NCBI GenBank assembly: GCA_963750915.1
Contig: CAVVSF010000008.1
Span: 248,001 to 312,000 of the forward strand
Direction of reading: 5' to 3'
DNA length: 64,000 nt
Source: DATBJJ01 sp963750915
Lineage (GTDB): Bacteria > Acidobacteriota > Vicinamibacteria > Vicinamibacterales > 2-12-FULL-66-21
Made by a program: the position numbers and the translations under genes. Every line of letters starts with the position of its first letter. Within the stretch, counting starts at the first letter, position 1. The notes beneath the pieces are model-generated. The model did no database searches, was not told the DNA's origin, and was given only the letters and a program-made list of their open reading frames with translations. Shown piece by piece: positions 9,755-20,324 of this stretch.

Positions 9755-9781
9755 TTGACAATAGCGTCTTTAGACTATACC
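9755..9781 (+). promoter_or_regulatory. Putative sigma-70 promoter of the Oar-like TonB receptor
   Basis: A perfect TTGACA (9755-9760) is followed by TATACC (9776-9781, spacing 15) or TACCTT (9778-9783, spacing 17). The segment is AT-richer than its surroundings. A strong ribosome site GGAGGA (9808-9813) lies 7 bases before the ATG at 9821. Confidence 0.5.
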
Positions 9782-9820
9782 TTTCGTAACGTCTTTTAAG
9801 AATCAGCGGAGGAGATTTTG

Positions 9821-12800
9821 ATGCGAAGGCTTCTGCTCTGCGCTTCGATCGCCGTCGTGCTCTTCGCGCCTGCGCTGGCATTCGCCCAGCGCACTACCGC
9901 AACCGTCCGCGGCACCGTCCGCGACGCTACGCAGGGCATCCTGCCGGGCGTCACCGTCACCGCCACCAATGAAGATACCGGCCTCGTCAGGTCGACGGTG
10001 TCCAACGACTCCGGCGTCTACACGCTTGCCGACCTGCCGATCGGCCGCTACCGGGTCGAGGCAGAGCTGGCGAGTTTCAAGAAAGCCTCGCGAAGCAACG
10101 TCGTACTGCGCGTCGCCGATGAGTTCTCGATCGACTTCGAGCTCGACGCCGGCAACATCACCGACACGGTCGACGTCGTCGCCTCGGCGACGCCGGTCCG
10201 ACTGCTGGGCGGCGACGTGTCGGGCGTGATCACGGGCGAGCAGGTGCGCGAGCTCCCGCTCAACGGCCGCAACTTCCTCCAGCTCGCGACGCTGATGCCT
10301 GGCGTCAGTGCGCCGGACTTCCTCAACATCAAGGACAAGGGGCTGCTCGGCGGCTCCGACCTCTCGGTCAGCGGCAGCGACGTCACCGCCAACCTGTGGA
10401 CCGTCGACGGCGCCAACAACAACGACGTCGGCTCGAACCGGACGATCCTGGTCTACCCGTCGCTCGAAGCCATCTCCGAGTTCAAGATCCTGCGCAACAA
10501 CTACGGTCCCGAATACGGCGGCGCCGGCGGCGCGCAGATCAACATCGTCACCCAGGGCGGCACCAACCGCTTCTCGGGATCGGCCTTCTACTCCGGCCGC
10601 AGCGACGCGTTCAACGCCAAGAATTACTTCCTGGAGAAGGCCAACCAGCCGAAGGACGAGCTGAAGCGCGCCGACTTCGGCGGCTCGATCGGCGGCCCGA
10701 TCATCAAGGACAAGCTGCACTTCTTCGGCAACCTCGAATGGAACGTCGAGGATCGCGGCACCGTGCGCCCCAGTTTCGTGCCGACGCAGGCCGAGCGAAG
10801 TGGCGACTTCAGCGGTCCTTCGCTCCCCGGATGCACGCTCGCAGCACCGAACGACCCGCTGACGGGGCAACCGTTCCCCGGCAACCGCATCCCGGCGGAC
10901 CGCATCAGCCCGGCCGGCCGCGCGTTTCTGAACCTGTATTCGCTGCCGAACGTGACGCCGAGCGGCGGTTGCAACAACTGGGTCACATCGGTGGTCTCGC
11001 CCATCAACTACTCGCAGATGAGCGGCCGCGCCGATTGGAACGTATCGAACACCACGAGGCTGATGTTGCGCTACACCCAGGACAGCTGGAAGAACGACGC
11101 CCCCAGCATCCAGAGCAACCTCTGGGGCGACGATCAGTTCCCGGGCGTCGACTCGAACTGGGATCAGCCCAGTAAGTCGTTCGTCGTCTCGTTGAACCAG
11201 ACGTTCGGCAACAGCGCCACCAACACGCTGCAGTTCTCCTATTCGGCCAACAAGATTGAGATTACGCGCGGCGGCGAAGATCTGTCACTGCACGAAGCGG
11301 TGGTGGGCACGCTGCTGCCGATTAACGCGTACAGCACGAAACAGTACCGGATCCGAGACTGGGCATCCGGTGTTCTGGGGCGGCTCCGGCTACCCGACGC
11401 TCTGGAACGAGGCGCCCTTTCTCAACAACCAGGACCTGTTCATCATCAAGGACGACTACACGAAGGTCTTCGGCAAGCACTTTCTGAAGGCGGGCGTGCT
11501 CGCCAGCTTCAACACGAAGAACGAAGACACGATGGGCAACGGGTCTCAGCAGCACTCCGCCTTCTGGGGCTCGACCGGCACAGGGTTGGGAGGGACGACA
11601 GGCAACATCCTGGCCGACTTCCTGCTCCGCGACATGACGTTTGGCTTCTCGGAAGCATCCACCAGCCGCTCGGCGCCGCAGCGGTGGCGCGACGTCGAGA
11701 TGTACGTCGCCGACTCGTGGCAGATGTCGCGCCGCTTCACCTTCGACTACGGCGTGCGCTACTCGCTTCTCTACAACCCGACCGTGACCGACGACAAGAT
11801 CACGAGCTTCGTGCCGTCGCTCTTCGACCCTGCGCTCGGCAACGACCCGTGCAACGGCCTGCTGCAGCCGCCAGGCAGCAACTGGTGCCAGGACGCCGGT
11901 GCGCGCAGCGGCACGGACGGCCCCAACCGGTCGCTCATGGAGCAGGATCTCAACAACATCGCGCCACGGCTGGGCTTCGCCTGGGACCTGAACGGGCGAC
12001 GGCAAGAGCGCAGTCCGCGGCGGCATCGGCAAGTTCTTCCTGCGCGAGCGGTTGACCCCGGTCCTCAGCATCGCCACCAATCCGCCGTTCGTGAGGACAA
12101 TCAGCGGCGAGCGGAAGCTCGACACCACTGCCGCGCCCTGTCCGACGTGCTTCGGCTCCGGGCTGGGCGCGCCCACCCGCGGCCGTGAAGTGGACATGCG
12201 GACGCCGAATAACTGGCAGTGGAATTTGACCTATCAGCGGGAAGTCTTCGCGCGGTCGTCGTTCGAAGTCGCCTACGTCGCCAACTACGGCTACGACCTG
12301 CTGAAGATTCACGTCGCCAATCAGATCCTCAATGGCGACAGCAACAACAATGGCCGGGACGACCGCAACGAGTTCATCCTGACGAACAACGCGGCGTTGC
12401 GTCAGTTCGGCGTCTTCGGCAACAACAACATCGGCTTGTGGGATCACACCGGCGAGTCGACCTACCACTCGCTGCAGTCGCAGTTCGTCTCGCGATTCGG
12501 TCGAGGCTCGCAGTTCCAGGCGTCGTACACGCTGTCGCGCTCGCGAGCCAATTTCTCGATGACCGACAGCGGTCAGCTGGGGGGAAGCACGACGCGCCTG
12601 GATAACCAGAATCCCGATCTCGATTGGGGCCGCCCGGAAACCGGTCGAACCCACATCTTCAACTCGTCGCTGATCTTCATGCTGCCGTCGCTCGAGGGCA
12701 AATCCGGGCTCTACCGCGCGTTCCTTGGCGACTGGGAGATCGCCGGCATCCTCGGGGCGGGCACCGGTCAGCCCTTCACGGCCTTCACCGGTGGTTTGGG

Positions 12801-13258
12801 AAGCGGCCTGACCGGCGGGCCGTCCGGAACCGGCTTCACCGACAACCAGCGGCCCAACCGGGTATCTGGCGAGGACTGCCGGGCCAGTGGCGGGCCGGAC
12901 GAGCAGATCATCAACCCGAACGCCTACACGCTCGATGGCTTCAGGCTCGGCACGATCGGTAATGCCGAGCGTGGCGACTGCACCGGCCCGGGATACTTCC
13001 AGACCGACCTGGCGTTCTACAAGAACTTCCCATTGAAGAATGGCGTGAAGATCCAGTTCCGCTGGGACATCTTCAACATCTTCAACAACACGAACTTCCT
13101 GTTCCGAGAATTTGGACGCCACCCTCGATCCATCTGCGGTCGTCCTGAACGCGGCGCAGACCGAGATCGTGAGCTCGACGATCCCGGCCAGCTTCGGCCA
13201 GGCGACGCGGACACGCGATCCGCGGCAGATGCAGATCGGTATCAAGCTGCTCTGGTAG
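9821..13258 (+). CDS. Oar-like TonB-dependent receptor with carboxypeptidase-regulatory domain, three frameshifts
   Basis: An outer-membrane receptor of about 1,144 residues. A signal peptide (LLLCASIAVVLFAPALAFA) is followed by a carboxypeptidase-regulatory-like beta-sandwich (TATVRGTVRDATQGILPGVT). A plug domain follows (ITGEQVRELPLNGRNFLQL, later EFKILRNNYGPEYG) and then the barrel, ending IGIKLLW. Acidobacteriota use this family to import large substrates such as oligosaccharides, peptides or proteins. The frame breaks near 11350-11375, at 11991-11998 (GGG for GG; the restored reading is DLNGDGKSAVRG) and near 13100-13110. Each needs one base removed, and the gene length fits exactly three extra bases. 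It starts at the ATG 9821, not at the in-frame TTG just before it. Confidence 0.88.
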
Positions 13259-13283
13259 TTCGCGCCGCACGCGCAAACGCAAA

Positions 13284-13318
13284 GGGCGATCGGCCAGCTG
13301 GCCGATCGCCCTTTTTTT
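13284..13318 (+). terminator. Rho-independent terminator
   Basis: A perfect 28-base inverted repeat GGGCGATCGGCCAG/CTGGCCGATCGCCC (13284-13311) is followed by seven T. It lies 25 bases after the TonB receptor stop and stops its transcription. With only AAA on the other side it is weaker for the converging VWA gene. Confidence 0.93.
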
Positions 13319-13325
13319 GTTGAGG

Positions 13326-13353
13326 GTTCGCCGAGCTGAAGCTCCGGCCTACG
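13326..13353. repeat. Copy of the GTAGGGCGGAGCTTCAGCTCCG intergenic repeat (inverted)
   Basis: Contains GAGCTGAAGCTCCGGCCTACG. Its complement, CGTAGGCCGGAGCTTCAGCTC, matches the repeats at 25536 and 52705. It lies next to the stop of the VWA gene (13365). Confidence 0.6.
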
Positions 13354-13364
13354 AGGGCGACGTT

Positions 13365-15345
13365 CTACTTTCTGGATGGGATCGTGAACGAGCGCGAGAC
13401 GCGGCCGACTTCGTCCAGGCCGACGGCGATCACGGCGCGGGCGACGTAGGTGCCCGGCGCCAGCTGACCGACGTTCGCCTTGGCCGCGGCGATGCGGCAG
13501 CGGGTGGTTTCTTTCGGCGTCGCCAGCACCATCGGGATACGGACGATCGCGTCGGCCTTCTCCGCGCTGGCAATCTCCAGCGTCACACTCGACGACTCGA
13601 GCACCTTCGCGTCGTCGGCAAAAATTTCGAGGTAGCCGTGCAGGCTCGAGCCGACCATGGCGCCGCTGACTGCCGGCGCCAGCGGCAATTCGCCGGCCTT
13701 GCCGACGCCGTCCGCCAGCAGCAGATCGGTCGCGCGAACCGGACCGGCGGCGGTCAGTCCCGCCTCGACCTTCAACTCGACGCTGCCCCGCCGCGACTCG
13801 TCGACCGCGGCGAACTTGATCGTGTACTTGCCCGGGTCGGCGAGCACGGTGCTGAAGTAGCGCTGCATCTGCCCTTCGCGGCGCGACGTCGCCGGCACCG
13901 GCGTGTCCATCTGGCTGGCGACGTGCTTGCCGTCGAAGTCGACGACGACGTAGCCGGCGGAGAGCTGGCTGTCGGGGTTGACCGAGCGATCGATCTCCGC
14001 CGCGATCAGCAGCCGGAGCTTCTCGTGGTTCGGATCGCGGAACGAATAGGCCGCGAGCTTGATCGGCAGCTCGGCGGCAGGCAGCGGATCGCGCAGCGCG
14101 GCGACGATCGTCGTTCTCGGCGGTCCTGGCGACGGCGGCGTCGATCGTGAACTGGCGGCGCGAGCGAACGGTGACGCCGCCGCGCTTGACGACGACGGCT
14201 ATATCGTGCGGCCGGCCGTTGCGATCGCCAGCGTCGGGCTCGAAGCCGAGGAGATAGTAGCCGGAGAGCTCGTTCGCCAGGCGCTGGAACGCGAAGTCGG
14301 AGTTCGACATGATGCGGAACACGTCGCCGCGCGTCGCCCGGGCGAGGTGCTGCAGGCCGTCCTCCTGAAGGACGCGGTCGGCCGACGGCCGGGCGGCGGG
14401 CCGGGCCCGCGCCGCGTCGGTGTACGAGCTCTCGAGCATCAGCGAGTAGATGGTGACGTGCGTGGCGGCGGCGCGAGCGTCGAGCCATCTGAGCTGTGCC
14501 GCCTCGCGGTCGACCATCAGGCCTTCGCTGATGAGAACCATCATCTTCGGCGTCTGGCTCGGCGGCATGCTGTCGACCAGCGTGCGCAGGCCGTGAATCG
14601 ACTGGCGGGCGCGTTCGCGGGCGTCCTGGGCGATGGCCATCGCCTCGGCGCGGACCTCGCTGACGCACACCATCACTTCCGACTGGCCGCCGCCGCGGCC
14701 GCCGGCGCCGACGCTGGCCGAGCCGCACTCGCGCTCGGTCACCTGCTGCATGCCGAAGTCGTCCTTGCGCTCGAACGCGAGCGCGTCGGTGATGCCGAGC
14801 CCACGAGTGCCGAAGTTCGCCAGCGCGGTGCCGTCGATCTCCTGGATCTTTCGCTCGACGAGCGCATGGTCGGCGGTGAACGGCACCTGCGGCCCGTGCG
14901 GGATCGTCGCCAGCGCGACGCGGTCGGCGGGGTTGAGCTGGCCGACGAAGCGGCTCGCGGCCTCGATCGCGGCGCGGCCGCGGCCGACGACGATGCTCGA
15001 TCGATCGATGACAATCATGATCAACCGGCCGCCGGCCGCCGCATCGTTCGAGACGTAGTCGGTGGCTGCCGGCGACGCCGCGGGCGCAGGCTTCTCCGCC
15101 GTCGCTGCCGCCGAGGGCACGGCAACGAACTGCGCCGAGACGATCTTGCGGGGCTTGCCGTCGACGCGAACCTCGAAGTCGTCGCTGCGGAGGTCGCGGA
15201 TCGGGCGTCCTGAACCGTCGATGGCGCTGACGTCGACGCGGACGACGTCGATCGCCGACCTGAAGCGCTCAGGCTGGGCAGGCTGGGGGGCCTGGACCGC
15301 GGCGAGGACGAGCGCCAGGACGGCGGCGGGAGGGAAAGCACCCAC
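13365..15345 (-). CDS. VWA domain-containing protein (VWFA-related Acidobacterial family), frameshifted
   Basis: A secreted protein of about 659 residues. A signal peptide (AFPPAAVLALVLAAVQA) is followed by a typical acidobacterial lead-in (IDVVRVDVSAIDGSGRPIRDL) and a von Willebrand A domain. The metal-site motif is modified (MIVIDRSS in place of DxSxS). A C-terminal beta-rich region ends SRSFTIPSRK. The frame breaks at about 14103-14115 (complement reads GAGAACGACGATCGTCGCC). Removing one base restores TIVAALRDPLPAAELPIKLA and the remainder to the TAG at 13365. The length 3n+1 agrees. The GTG start has an in-frame TAG just upstream, and a TAGAAT box sits 6 bases before it, suggesting a leaderless message. 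Confidence 0.85.
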
Positions 15346-15394
15346 GCCCGAATTCTAGCGCCAATACCCCTGCCGTGCGCGCCGGCCCGCGTCG

Positions 15395-16474
15395 TCAGAG
15401 GTCGCGGACGGCCGGCCACCCATCGACGCTGGTCGCCGCCTTGACGCCGCGGACGATCGCTTCAGCGACGACGTCGGCAGCCAGCGCGCCGAAGATCGTC
15501 AGCGACAAGTCGGTTCGCTGCACGCGCCCGGTCGAAACCGCGAACATCTGATCGCCGTCGCCGGTCGTGTGATACGGCCGGATCGCTCGCGCGGCGCCGC
15601 AGTTCGCCATCATCGCGACCTTGGTCAGCGCGGTCTTCGTCAGCGTGACGTTCGTGGCGACGACCGCGAGCGTCGTACTGCCGAGCGCCGGATCCTGAAG
15701 GCCGGCATCCTTCGACCGGAGCACTATCGGCCTCATCAGCTCGACGCTGTCCGCGAAGCCGCCGCCGGGCTGGCGGGCGCCGGCGACGATCTGGCCGCTG
15801 CGCCAGTCGAGGACGTCGCCTGCGGCGTTGACGACGGCCAGCGCGCCGATCACCACGTCGCCGATCGTCAGGCTGGCGGTACCAAGGCCGCCCTTCATCC
15901 CGCTGAAACCCCTGGCGCGGTGCATCTTGCCGACCGTCGCGCCGGCACCTGCGCCGACGTTGCCCTCGGCAACGGGACCGGAGGAAGCAGAAGAACAAGC
16001 CTGATGAGCGAGCGCGTCGTCGGGCCGGATCCGCGGATTGCCGACCGCCAGGTCGTCGATCACGGCCGAGACGACAATCGGGATGCGGAGGTCGGGCGTG
16101 CCCCAGTCGAAGCCGATCTTGCGCTCGTCGAGGTATCGGAGCACGCCGCTCGACGCCGGCAAGGCGAGCACGCCGCCGCCGGTGAAGAAGAGGCCGTGAA
16201 TGCGGTCGACCGGGCTGACGGGTTGGAGGAGGACGCCCTGCGACTCCCCCGGCGCGGAGCCGTTGTAGTCCACGCCCGCGGCGGCAGCCGGGTCGAAGAG
16301 AATCGCGGTGCATCCGGTGGGCCGCCGCGAATCCGTCGCATGACCGACCTGCACGCCCGGCACGTCGGTGAGCGATCCACCCGGTTTCGATGGCTGCGGC
16401 GCCCGCTGATAGCCGGCGATGCCGACCGCGCCGCCGAGCGTGTATCCGAACTCCCGCCGCGTCCAGTCGGACAT
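15395..16474 (-). CDS. P1 (DmpA/S58-type) family peptidase
   Basis: A 359-residue member of the N-terminal-nucleophile aminopeptidase family of DmpA and beta-peptidyl aminopeptidase BapA. These cleave themselves before a Ser that becomes the catalytic nucleophile. The expected site is the G-S of LGSTTLAVVATNVTL. Other family signatures are LTDVPGVQVGHATD near the N-terminus and GNVGAGAGATVGK. An N-terminal Tat-like TRREFGYTLGGAVG suggests export. The ATG at 16474 is preceded by AAGGAG (complement of 16481-16486). DmpA relatives release D- or beta-amino acids from peptide N-termini; the substrate here is unknown. Confidence 0.9.
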   Translation of the reverse strand: MSDWTRREFGYTLGGAVGIAGYQRAPQPSKPGGSLTDVPGVQVGHATDSRRPTGCTAILFDPAAAAGVDYNGSAPGESQGVLLQPVSPVDRIHGLFFTGGGVLALPASSGVLRYLDERKIGFDWGTPDLRIPIVVSAVIDDLAVGNPRIRPDDALAHQACSSASSGPVAEGNVGAGAGATVGKMHRARGFSGMKGGLGTASLTIGDVVIGALAVVNAAGDVLDWRSGQIVAGARQPGGGFADSVELMRPIVLRSKDAGLQDPALGSTTLAVVATNVTLTKTALTKVAMMANCGAARAIRPYHTTGDGDQMFAVSTGRVQRTDLSLTIFGALAADVVAEAIVRGVKAATSVDGWPAVRDL

Positions 16475-16553
16475 CCCGCGCTCCTTCGACTCGATGATGG
16501 GTCGGACGGAGCGGCCGGTGCGGTCACTTGGCGTCCGGAGAGCAATCAGAGTG

Positions 16554-16559
16554 TACGAT
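16554..16559 (+). promoter_or_regulatory. Putative -10 box (TACGAT) of the SET gene
   Basis: TACGAT lies 7 bases before the ATG at 16567 with no ribosome site between, which would give a leaderless or near-leaderless mRNA. No convincing -35 is seen. Confidence 0.3.
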
Positions 16560-16566
16560 CCTCTCG

Positions 16567-16983
16567 ATGCCACAACCGATCGGCCTTCCGAGGATCGTCC
16601 GCCGGCGATCCCGCACGCACGGGTTCGGCGTGTTCGCCGCCGAGACAATCACCAAGAACACGCGGATCATCGACTACGCCGGCGAGCTCGTTCGCAACTC
16701 CGAGAGCACCGCCCGCGAAGAACGCTACCTCGAGCGCGGCGAGATCTGGGTCTTCCGCGTCAACCGCGCGTGGAGCCGGGACGCAGCCGTCGACGGCAAC
16801 ATCGCGCGCTTCATCAATCACTCCTGCCGCCCGAACTGCTGGTTCGAGATCGCCGGAACGACGATCTGGATTCGCGCCTCACGAACCATCGCGCCCGGCG
16901 AAGAGCTGACCTACGACTACTGCACGATCGGTGACCACACGATTCAGTGCCGCTGCCGGCCCGGATGCCCGACGAAGCTGTGA
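16567..16983 (+). CDS. SET domain-containing protein-lysine methyltransferase
   Basis: A 138-residue stand-alone SET domain. SAM-binding HGFGVFA (residues 18-24), the catalytic core RFINHSCRPNC (81-91, the NHSCxPN motif), GEELTYDYC (111-119) with its catalytic Tyr, and a post-SET CRCRPGC cluster (128-134) that binds zinc are all present. The protein has no other domain. SET proteins are mainly eukaryotic; bacterial ones methylate lysines on chromatin-like or ribosomal proteins, or are effectors. The target here is unknown. The stop codon TGA is the first triplet of the TTCGAA hairpin that follows. Confidence 0.93.
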   Translation: MPQPIGLPRIVRRRSRTHGFGVFAAETITKNTRIIDYAGELVRNSESTAREERYLERGEIWVFRVNRAWSRDAAVDGNIARFINHSCRPNCWFEIAGTTIWIRASRTIAPGEELTYDYCTIGDHTIQCRCRPGCPTKL

Positions 16984-17086
16984 AGAAAGGTCGAAGTTCG
17001 AATTTCGAAGTTCGAAGTGGAAGGTCGAACTGGTTGGGAACCCGGACAACTTCGAACTTCGAATTTCGAACTTCGAACTTTCTTCA
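16981..17086. repeat. TTCGAAG word-repeat hairpin between convergent genes
   Basis: Left arm 16981-17018 (TGAAGAAAGGTCGAAGTTCG...) and right arm 17049-17086 (...GAACTTTCTTCA) are complementary at about 36 of 38 positions, with a 30-base loop. Each arm is built from the heptamer TTCGAAG/TTCGAAT. The two TGA stop codons of the convergent SET and Gfo/Idh genes form the ends of the stem. It can serve as a bidirectional terminator, although it has no T-tract longer than three. Confidence 0.85.
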
Positions 17087-18589
17087 ACTCCATCCCGCCC
17101 GATACACCTCGCGCCGGACGAAAGCGTTGGCCTCCGGCGCGTTCGTGAACTCCATGCGGGAGGCGTCCCAGAGCAAGCGCCTGTAGGGCACGCGCAAAGC
17201 GATGGCGCCGAGCGCGACGGCTTCTGCCAGCGCCGCGACCTCCTCGAAGCTCCCTTTCGACTTCCTCTTCTGCTTGATCGCCCCGATCCACTCGTCGACC
17301 GGATCGGTTCGATCGAACTCCGGCACCGCCATCGCGCCTTCGATCGCCTGGTGACGGCTGCGCGGCAGCAGCCGCGGCACGTGGCCGCGAAAGTCGCAGA
17401 GGATCTTCCCCTTGTCGCCGACGATCAGCATGCCCTCGTCGGCGAGGTCTTCGCCGTCGGCGTAGATCTCTTCCGGCGTCTGCGGCTTGATGCCGCCGTC
17501 GTACCAGAACGTGTCGACTGCCGGCCGCTCGGCCGTCGCCGGGTGGCGCCAGCGGATCGTGCTGGCGCGGGGAAACGCGACCTTCGACACTCGGCCGCCG
17601 CTGCTCACGCCCTTCTCGTTGACCCACGCCTCGTTGTTCGGGCGCGCCTCGACGAACTCCGGCACGCCGAGCTTCAGGATCCGGTACGGCTGCCACAGGC
17701 TGTAGTGCCCCATGTCGCCGAGGCAGCCGGTGCCGTAGGCGTACCAGCCGCGGTAGACGGCGAACGTGTAGCTCGGGTGATACGGCCGATCCGGCTCGGG
17801 CCCCTGCCACAACTCCCAGTTGAAGCCGTCCGGGATCGGCGCGCCGACCTGGTGATACGCCTGCATCCCCTGCGGCCAGAACGGGCGGTTGGTCCAGTTG
17901 TGGACTTCGCGGACCGTGCCGATCGCGCCGGACGCCAGCAGCGCGGCGAGGGTGTGCCGATCGGGGTTGTTGCTGTAGGCCAGAAGGTGCGACACGGCCG
18001 CGCTCTCGCGCGCTGCTTCCACCGTGCGGCGCACTTCGTGGAGCACGCTCGCCACCGGCTTGTGCGAGATCGCCGCCTTCCCCTTCTTCAGCGCCGCGAT
18101 GTTGATCGGCCCGTGCTGGTGATCGGGCGTGATGTTGACGACGCCCTGGATGTCGGTCTCCTTCTCCAGCATCTCGCGGAAATCCTCGTAGCCGCGGATG
18201 CCGCCGGCGCGGCCGGCCTTCTTGTAGTACCGCTCCATGATGTCGCGGGCAACATCGCGGCCGGCGCGGATGCCAGTGTCTCCCGCGCCCCATTCCGGGT
18301 CCTCGAGGAACTTCCGAATCTCATTCCGGTTGCCCATCTCGCTCCAGTCGACGTAGTTCTGGCTGTCGCGATTGGGATCGACAACGGCGACGAACTGGAG
18401 ATCGGGGCGGGCGACGAGCTCGGTATTGACCTGGCGCTGCGCCTGCGTGCCGCAGCCGACCTGCGCCAGCACGATCATGTCGCTCGGCGGCGTGTAGCCC
18501 TGCCCGCCGAGCACGCGGCGCGGGACGATGGTGAAGGCGGATGCGGTCGAAAGACCGGTGAGAAACGTCCGGCGATCCATCTCGGCCAT
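17084..18589 (-). CDS. Tat-exported Gfo/Idh/MocA family oxidoreductase
   Basis: A 501-residue NAD(P)-dependent sugar dehydrogenase-type protein. The N-terminus DRRTFLTGLSTASAF is a twin-arginine signal, so it probably acts folded in the periplasm. The Rossmann segment IVLAQVGCGTQAQ (about 38-50), the acid FVAVVDPNRDS and the family motif with the catalytic Lys (AAISHKPVA, the counterpart of EKP) are visible. Periplasmic members of this group in Acidobacteriota and Bacteroidota often act on 3-keto-sugars. ATGs at 18589 and 18580 are both possible starts. Confidence 0.9.
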   Translation of the reverse strand: MAEMDRRTFLTGLSTASAFTIVPRRVLGGQGYTPPSDMIVLAQVGCGTQAQRQVNTELVARPDLQFVAVVDPNRDSQNYVDWSEMGNRNEIRKFLEDPEWGAGDTGIRAGRDVARDIMERYYKKAGRAGGIRGYEDFREMLEKETDIQGVVNITPDHQHGPINIAALKKGKAAISHKPVASVLHEVRRTVEAARESAAVSHLLAYSNNPDRHTLAALLASGAIGTVREVHNWTNRPFWPQGMQAYHQVGAPIPDGFNWELWQGPEPDRPYHPSYTFAVYRGWYAYGTGCLGDMGHYSLWQPYRILKLGVPEFVEARPNNEAWVNEKGVSSGGRVSKVAFPRASTIRWRHPATAERPAVDTFWYDGGIKPQTPEEIYADGEDLADEGMLIVGDKGKILCDFRGHVPRLLPRSRHQAIEGAMAVPEFDRTDPVDEWIGAIKQKRKSKGSFEEVAALAEAVALGAIALRVPYRRLLWDASRMEFTNAPEANAFVRREVYRAGWS

Positions 18590-18685
18590 GGCGAAGCCCC
18601 TCGTGATGTGGGATCGGCGACGAGCGACGAACGGATGACGCGAATCATACCTTCATTGCTTGCGGCACCTGCAGCGCCTGCGGCG

Positions 18686-18748
18686 GACAACCGGACGACC
18701 GCACGACCGGACAACCGGACCCCACGACCGCACGACCGGACGACCGCC
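18686..18748. repeat. CGACCGGA/CGACCGCA word repeat
   Basis: Tandem variants of ACGACCGGACGACCGC lie between divergent genes. Unlike other elements in the window the words run in one orientation only, so no long hairpin forms. Confidence 0.6.
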
Positions 18749-18758
18749 CCCCGTGTCG

Positions 18759-18764
18759 TATCAT
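18759..18764 (+). promoter_or_regulatory. Putative -10 box (TATCAT) of the amidase cluster
   Basis: TATCAT ends 8 bases before the GTG at 18773 and no ribosome site intervenes. It is weak evidence for a leaderless start of the amidase-rdgB transcript. Confidence 0.25.
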
Positions 18765-18772
18765 GAAGCGAC

Positions 18773-20324
18773 GTGGTTTTTCTGCGAACGGGCGTTCTTC
18801 TCCTGGCGCTTGGCTGGATCGGTGCGCAGGCACCGGCGCCCGCCCCCTACACCGTCCTCAGCGCTGACGGCCGCCGCCCGCTCGCGACGCGGCTCATCAA
18901 CGGCCAGGAGATGTTCTCGCTCGACGAGCTCTCCGGCCTGTTTCAGCTGAGCGTCAAGGAAGACGCGCTGGCCGGCGGGCTGGCGATCGTCGCCAAAGGC
19001 CAGACCATCGTGCTGACGCCGGGGCAGAGCCTGGCCTCGGTCGGCGGCCGCCTCGTCTCGCTGCCGGCCGCGCCGGCGCGTGACGGCAAGGCGTGGTTCG
19101 TGCCGGTCGACTTCGTCGCCCGGGCACTCGCGCCGTCGCTCGGGACGCGCATCGAAGTCCGCAAACCGTCGCGGCTCGTCGTTGTCGGCGACGTCCGCGT
19201 ACCGCGCGTCGCCGGGACGATTGAACCGCAGGGGGCGCTTGCCCGCCTCACGCTCGACGCCGCGCCGGCGACGCCGCACGCGATCGTCCAGGAGGGGCAG
19301 CGGCTGCTGCTCCGCTTCGAGGCCGAAGCGCTCGACGCCACGCTCCCCGCTTCGACGGCGCCGGATCTCATCACCGCCGTTCGGCCGGGCGACACGCCGT
19401 CCTCGCGTAGTCATCGAGCTCGGTCCGCGCTTTGGTTCGTTCCGCGCCTCCGAGATGCCGGGCGATCGCGGCGGCACCCGCATCGTCATCGACGTCCTGG
19501 CGCAAACGACCGCGGCAACGGCGACGCCAGGTGCGGCCGGTACGCCAGCACCAGCGCTGCCGGCGCCGGCGCCGGCTGCCCCGCCGCTGCTCGACCTCGT
19601 TCCGCCAGGCGGCATCAGAACCATCGTCGTTGACGCCGGCCACGGCGGCAGCGAAGACGGGGCCAGGGGCCCGGGCGGCACGCTCGAGAAGGACGTGACG
19701 CTGGCGGTGGCGCGGCGGCTGAAGTCGGCACTCGAGAGCCGGCTCGGCGTGCGTGTGATCCTGACGCGTGACGCCGACGCCACAGTCGAGCTCGACGAGC
19801 GGGCGTCGCTCGCCAACAACAACAAGGCGGATCTCTTCGTGAGCCTTCACGCCAACGCCTCGGTGCGCGGCTCGGCGGCCGGCGCCGAAGTCTTTTACCT
19901 GAGCCTCGACGAATACGGCGACCAGGCGCAGCGGGTGGCACAGGGCGAGACCGAGGCGGTGCCAGTGTTCGGCGGCGGCACGCGCGACGTCGAAGTCATC
20001 CTCTGGGAGATGGCGCAGGCACGCTACATCGAGCAGTCGGCGGCGCTGGCGCAGGCGGTCGAAGCGGCGCTGCGCGAGCGCGTTCCGATGAGCCCGCGCG
20101 CCATCCAGCAGGCACCGTTCCGCGTCCTCGTCGGCGCCAACATGCCCGCGGTGCTGGTCGAGATGGGGTTCATCACCAACGCCGAGCAGGAGAAGCTGCT
20201 CGGCTCCGACGGCTTCCAGACGTCGATCGTCCAGGCGCTCGTCGACAGCATCATCCGCTACCGCGACCGCACGACTGCCGCCGTACCCGCGCCGGCGCGG
20301 GCGGGTGGCGGCGCCGAACGCTGA
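18773..20324 (+). CDS. N-acetylmuramoyl-L-alanine amidase (Amidase_3), frameshifted
   Basis: A secreted, zinc-dependent peptidoglycan amidase of about 516 residues. A signal peptide (FLRTGVLLLALGWIGAQA) is followed by an N-terminal copper-amine-oxidase-like/AMIN-type beta domain and an Ala/Pro-rich linker. The catalytic domain has zinc ligands in VDAGHGG, the Glu of TLEKDVTLAV, SLHANA, and the catalytic Glu of VLVEMGFITN. It cleaves the bond between MurNAc and the stem peptide. The frame breaks at about 19396-19411: the message reads DTPSSR where one base less would give RVVIELGPRFGSF. Gene length 3n+1 agrees. The stop overlaps the GerMN start (TGATG). Start GTG 18773. Confidence 0.88.

Noticed and set aside
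12052..13323. Downstream piece of the TonB receptor as a separate gene
   Set aside because: It begins in the middle of barrel sequence with no signal or plug, and joins perfectly to the upstream frame after removing one base.
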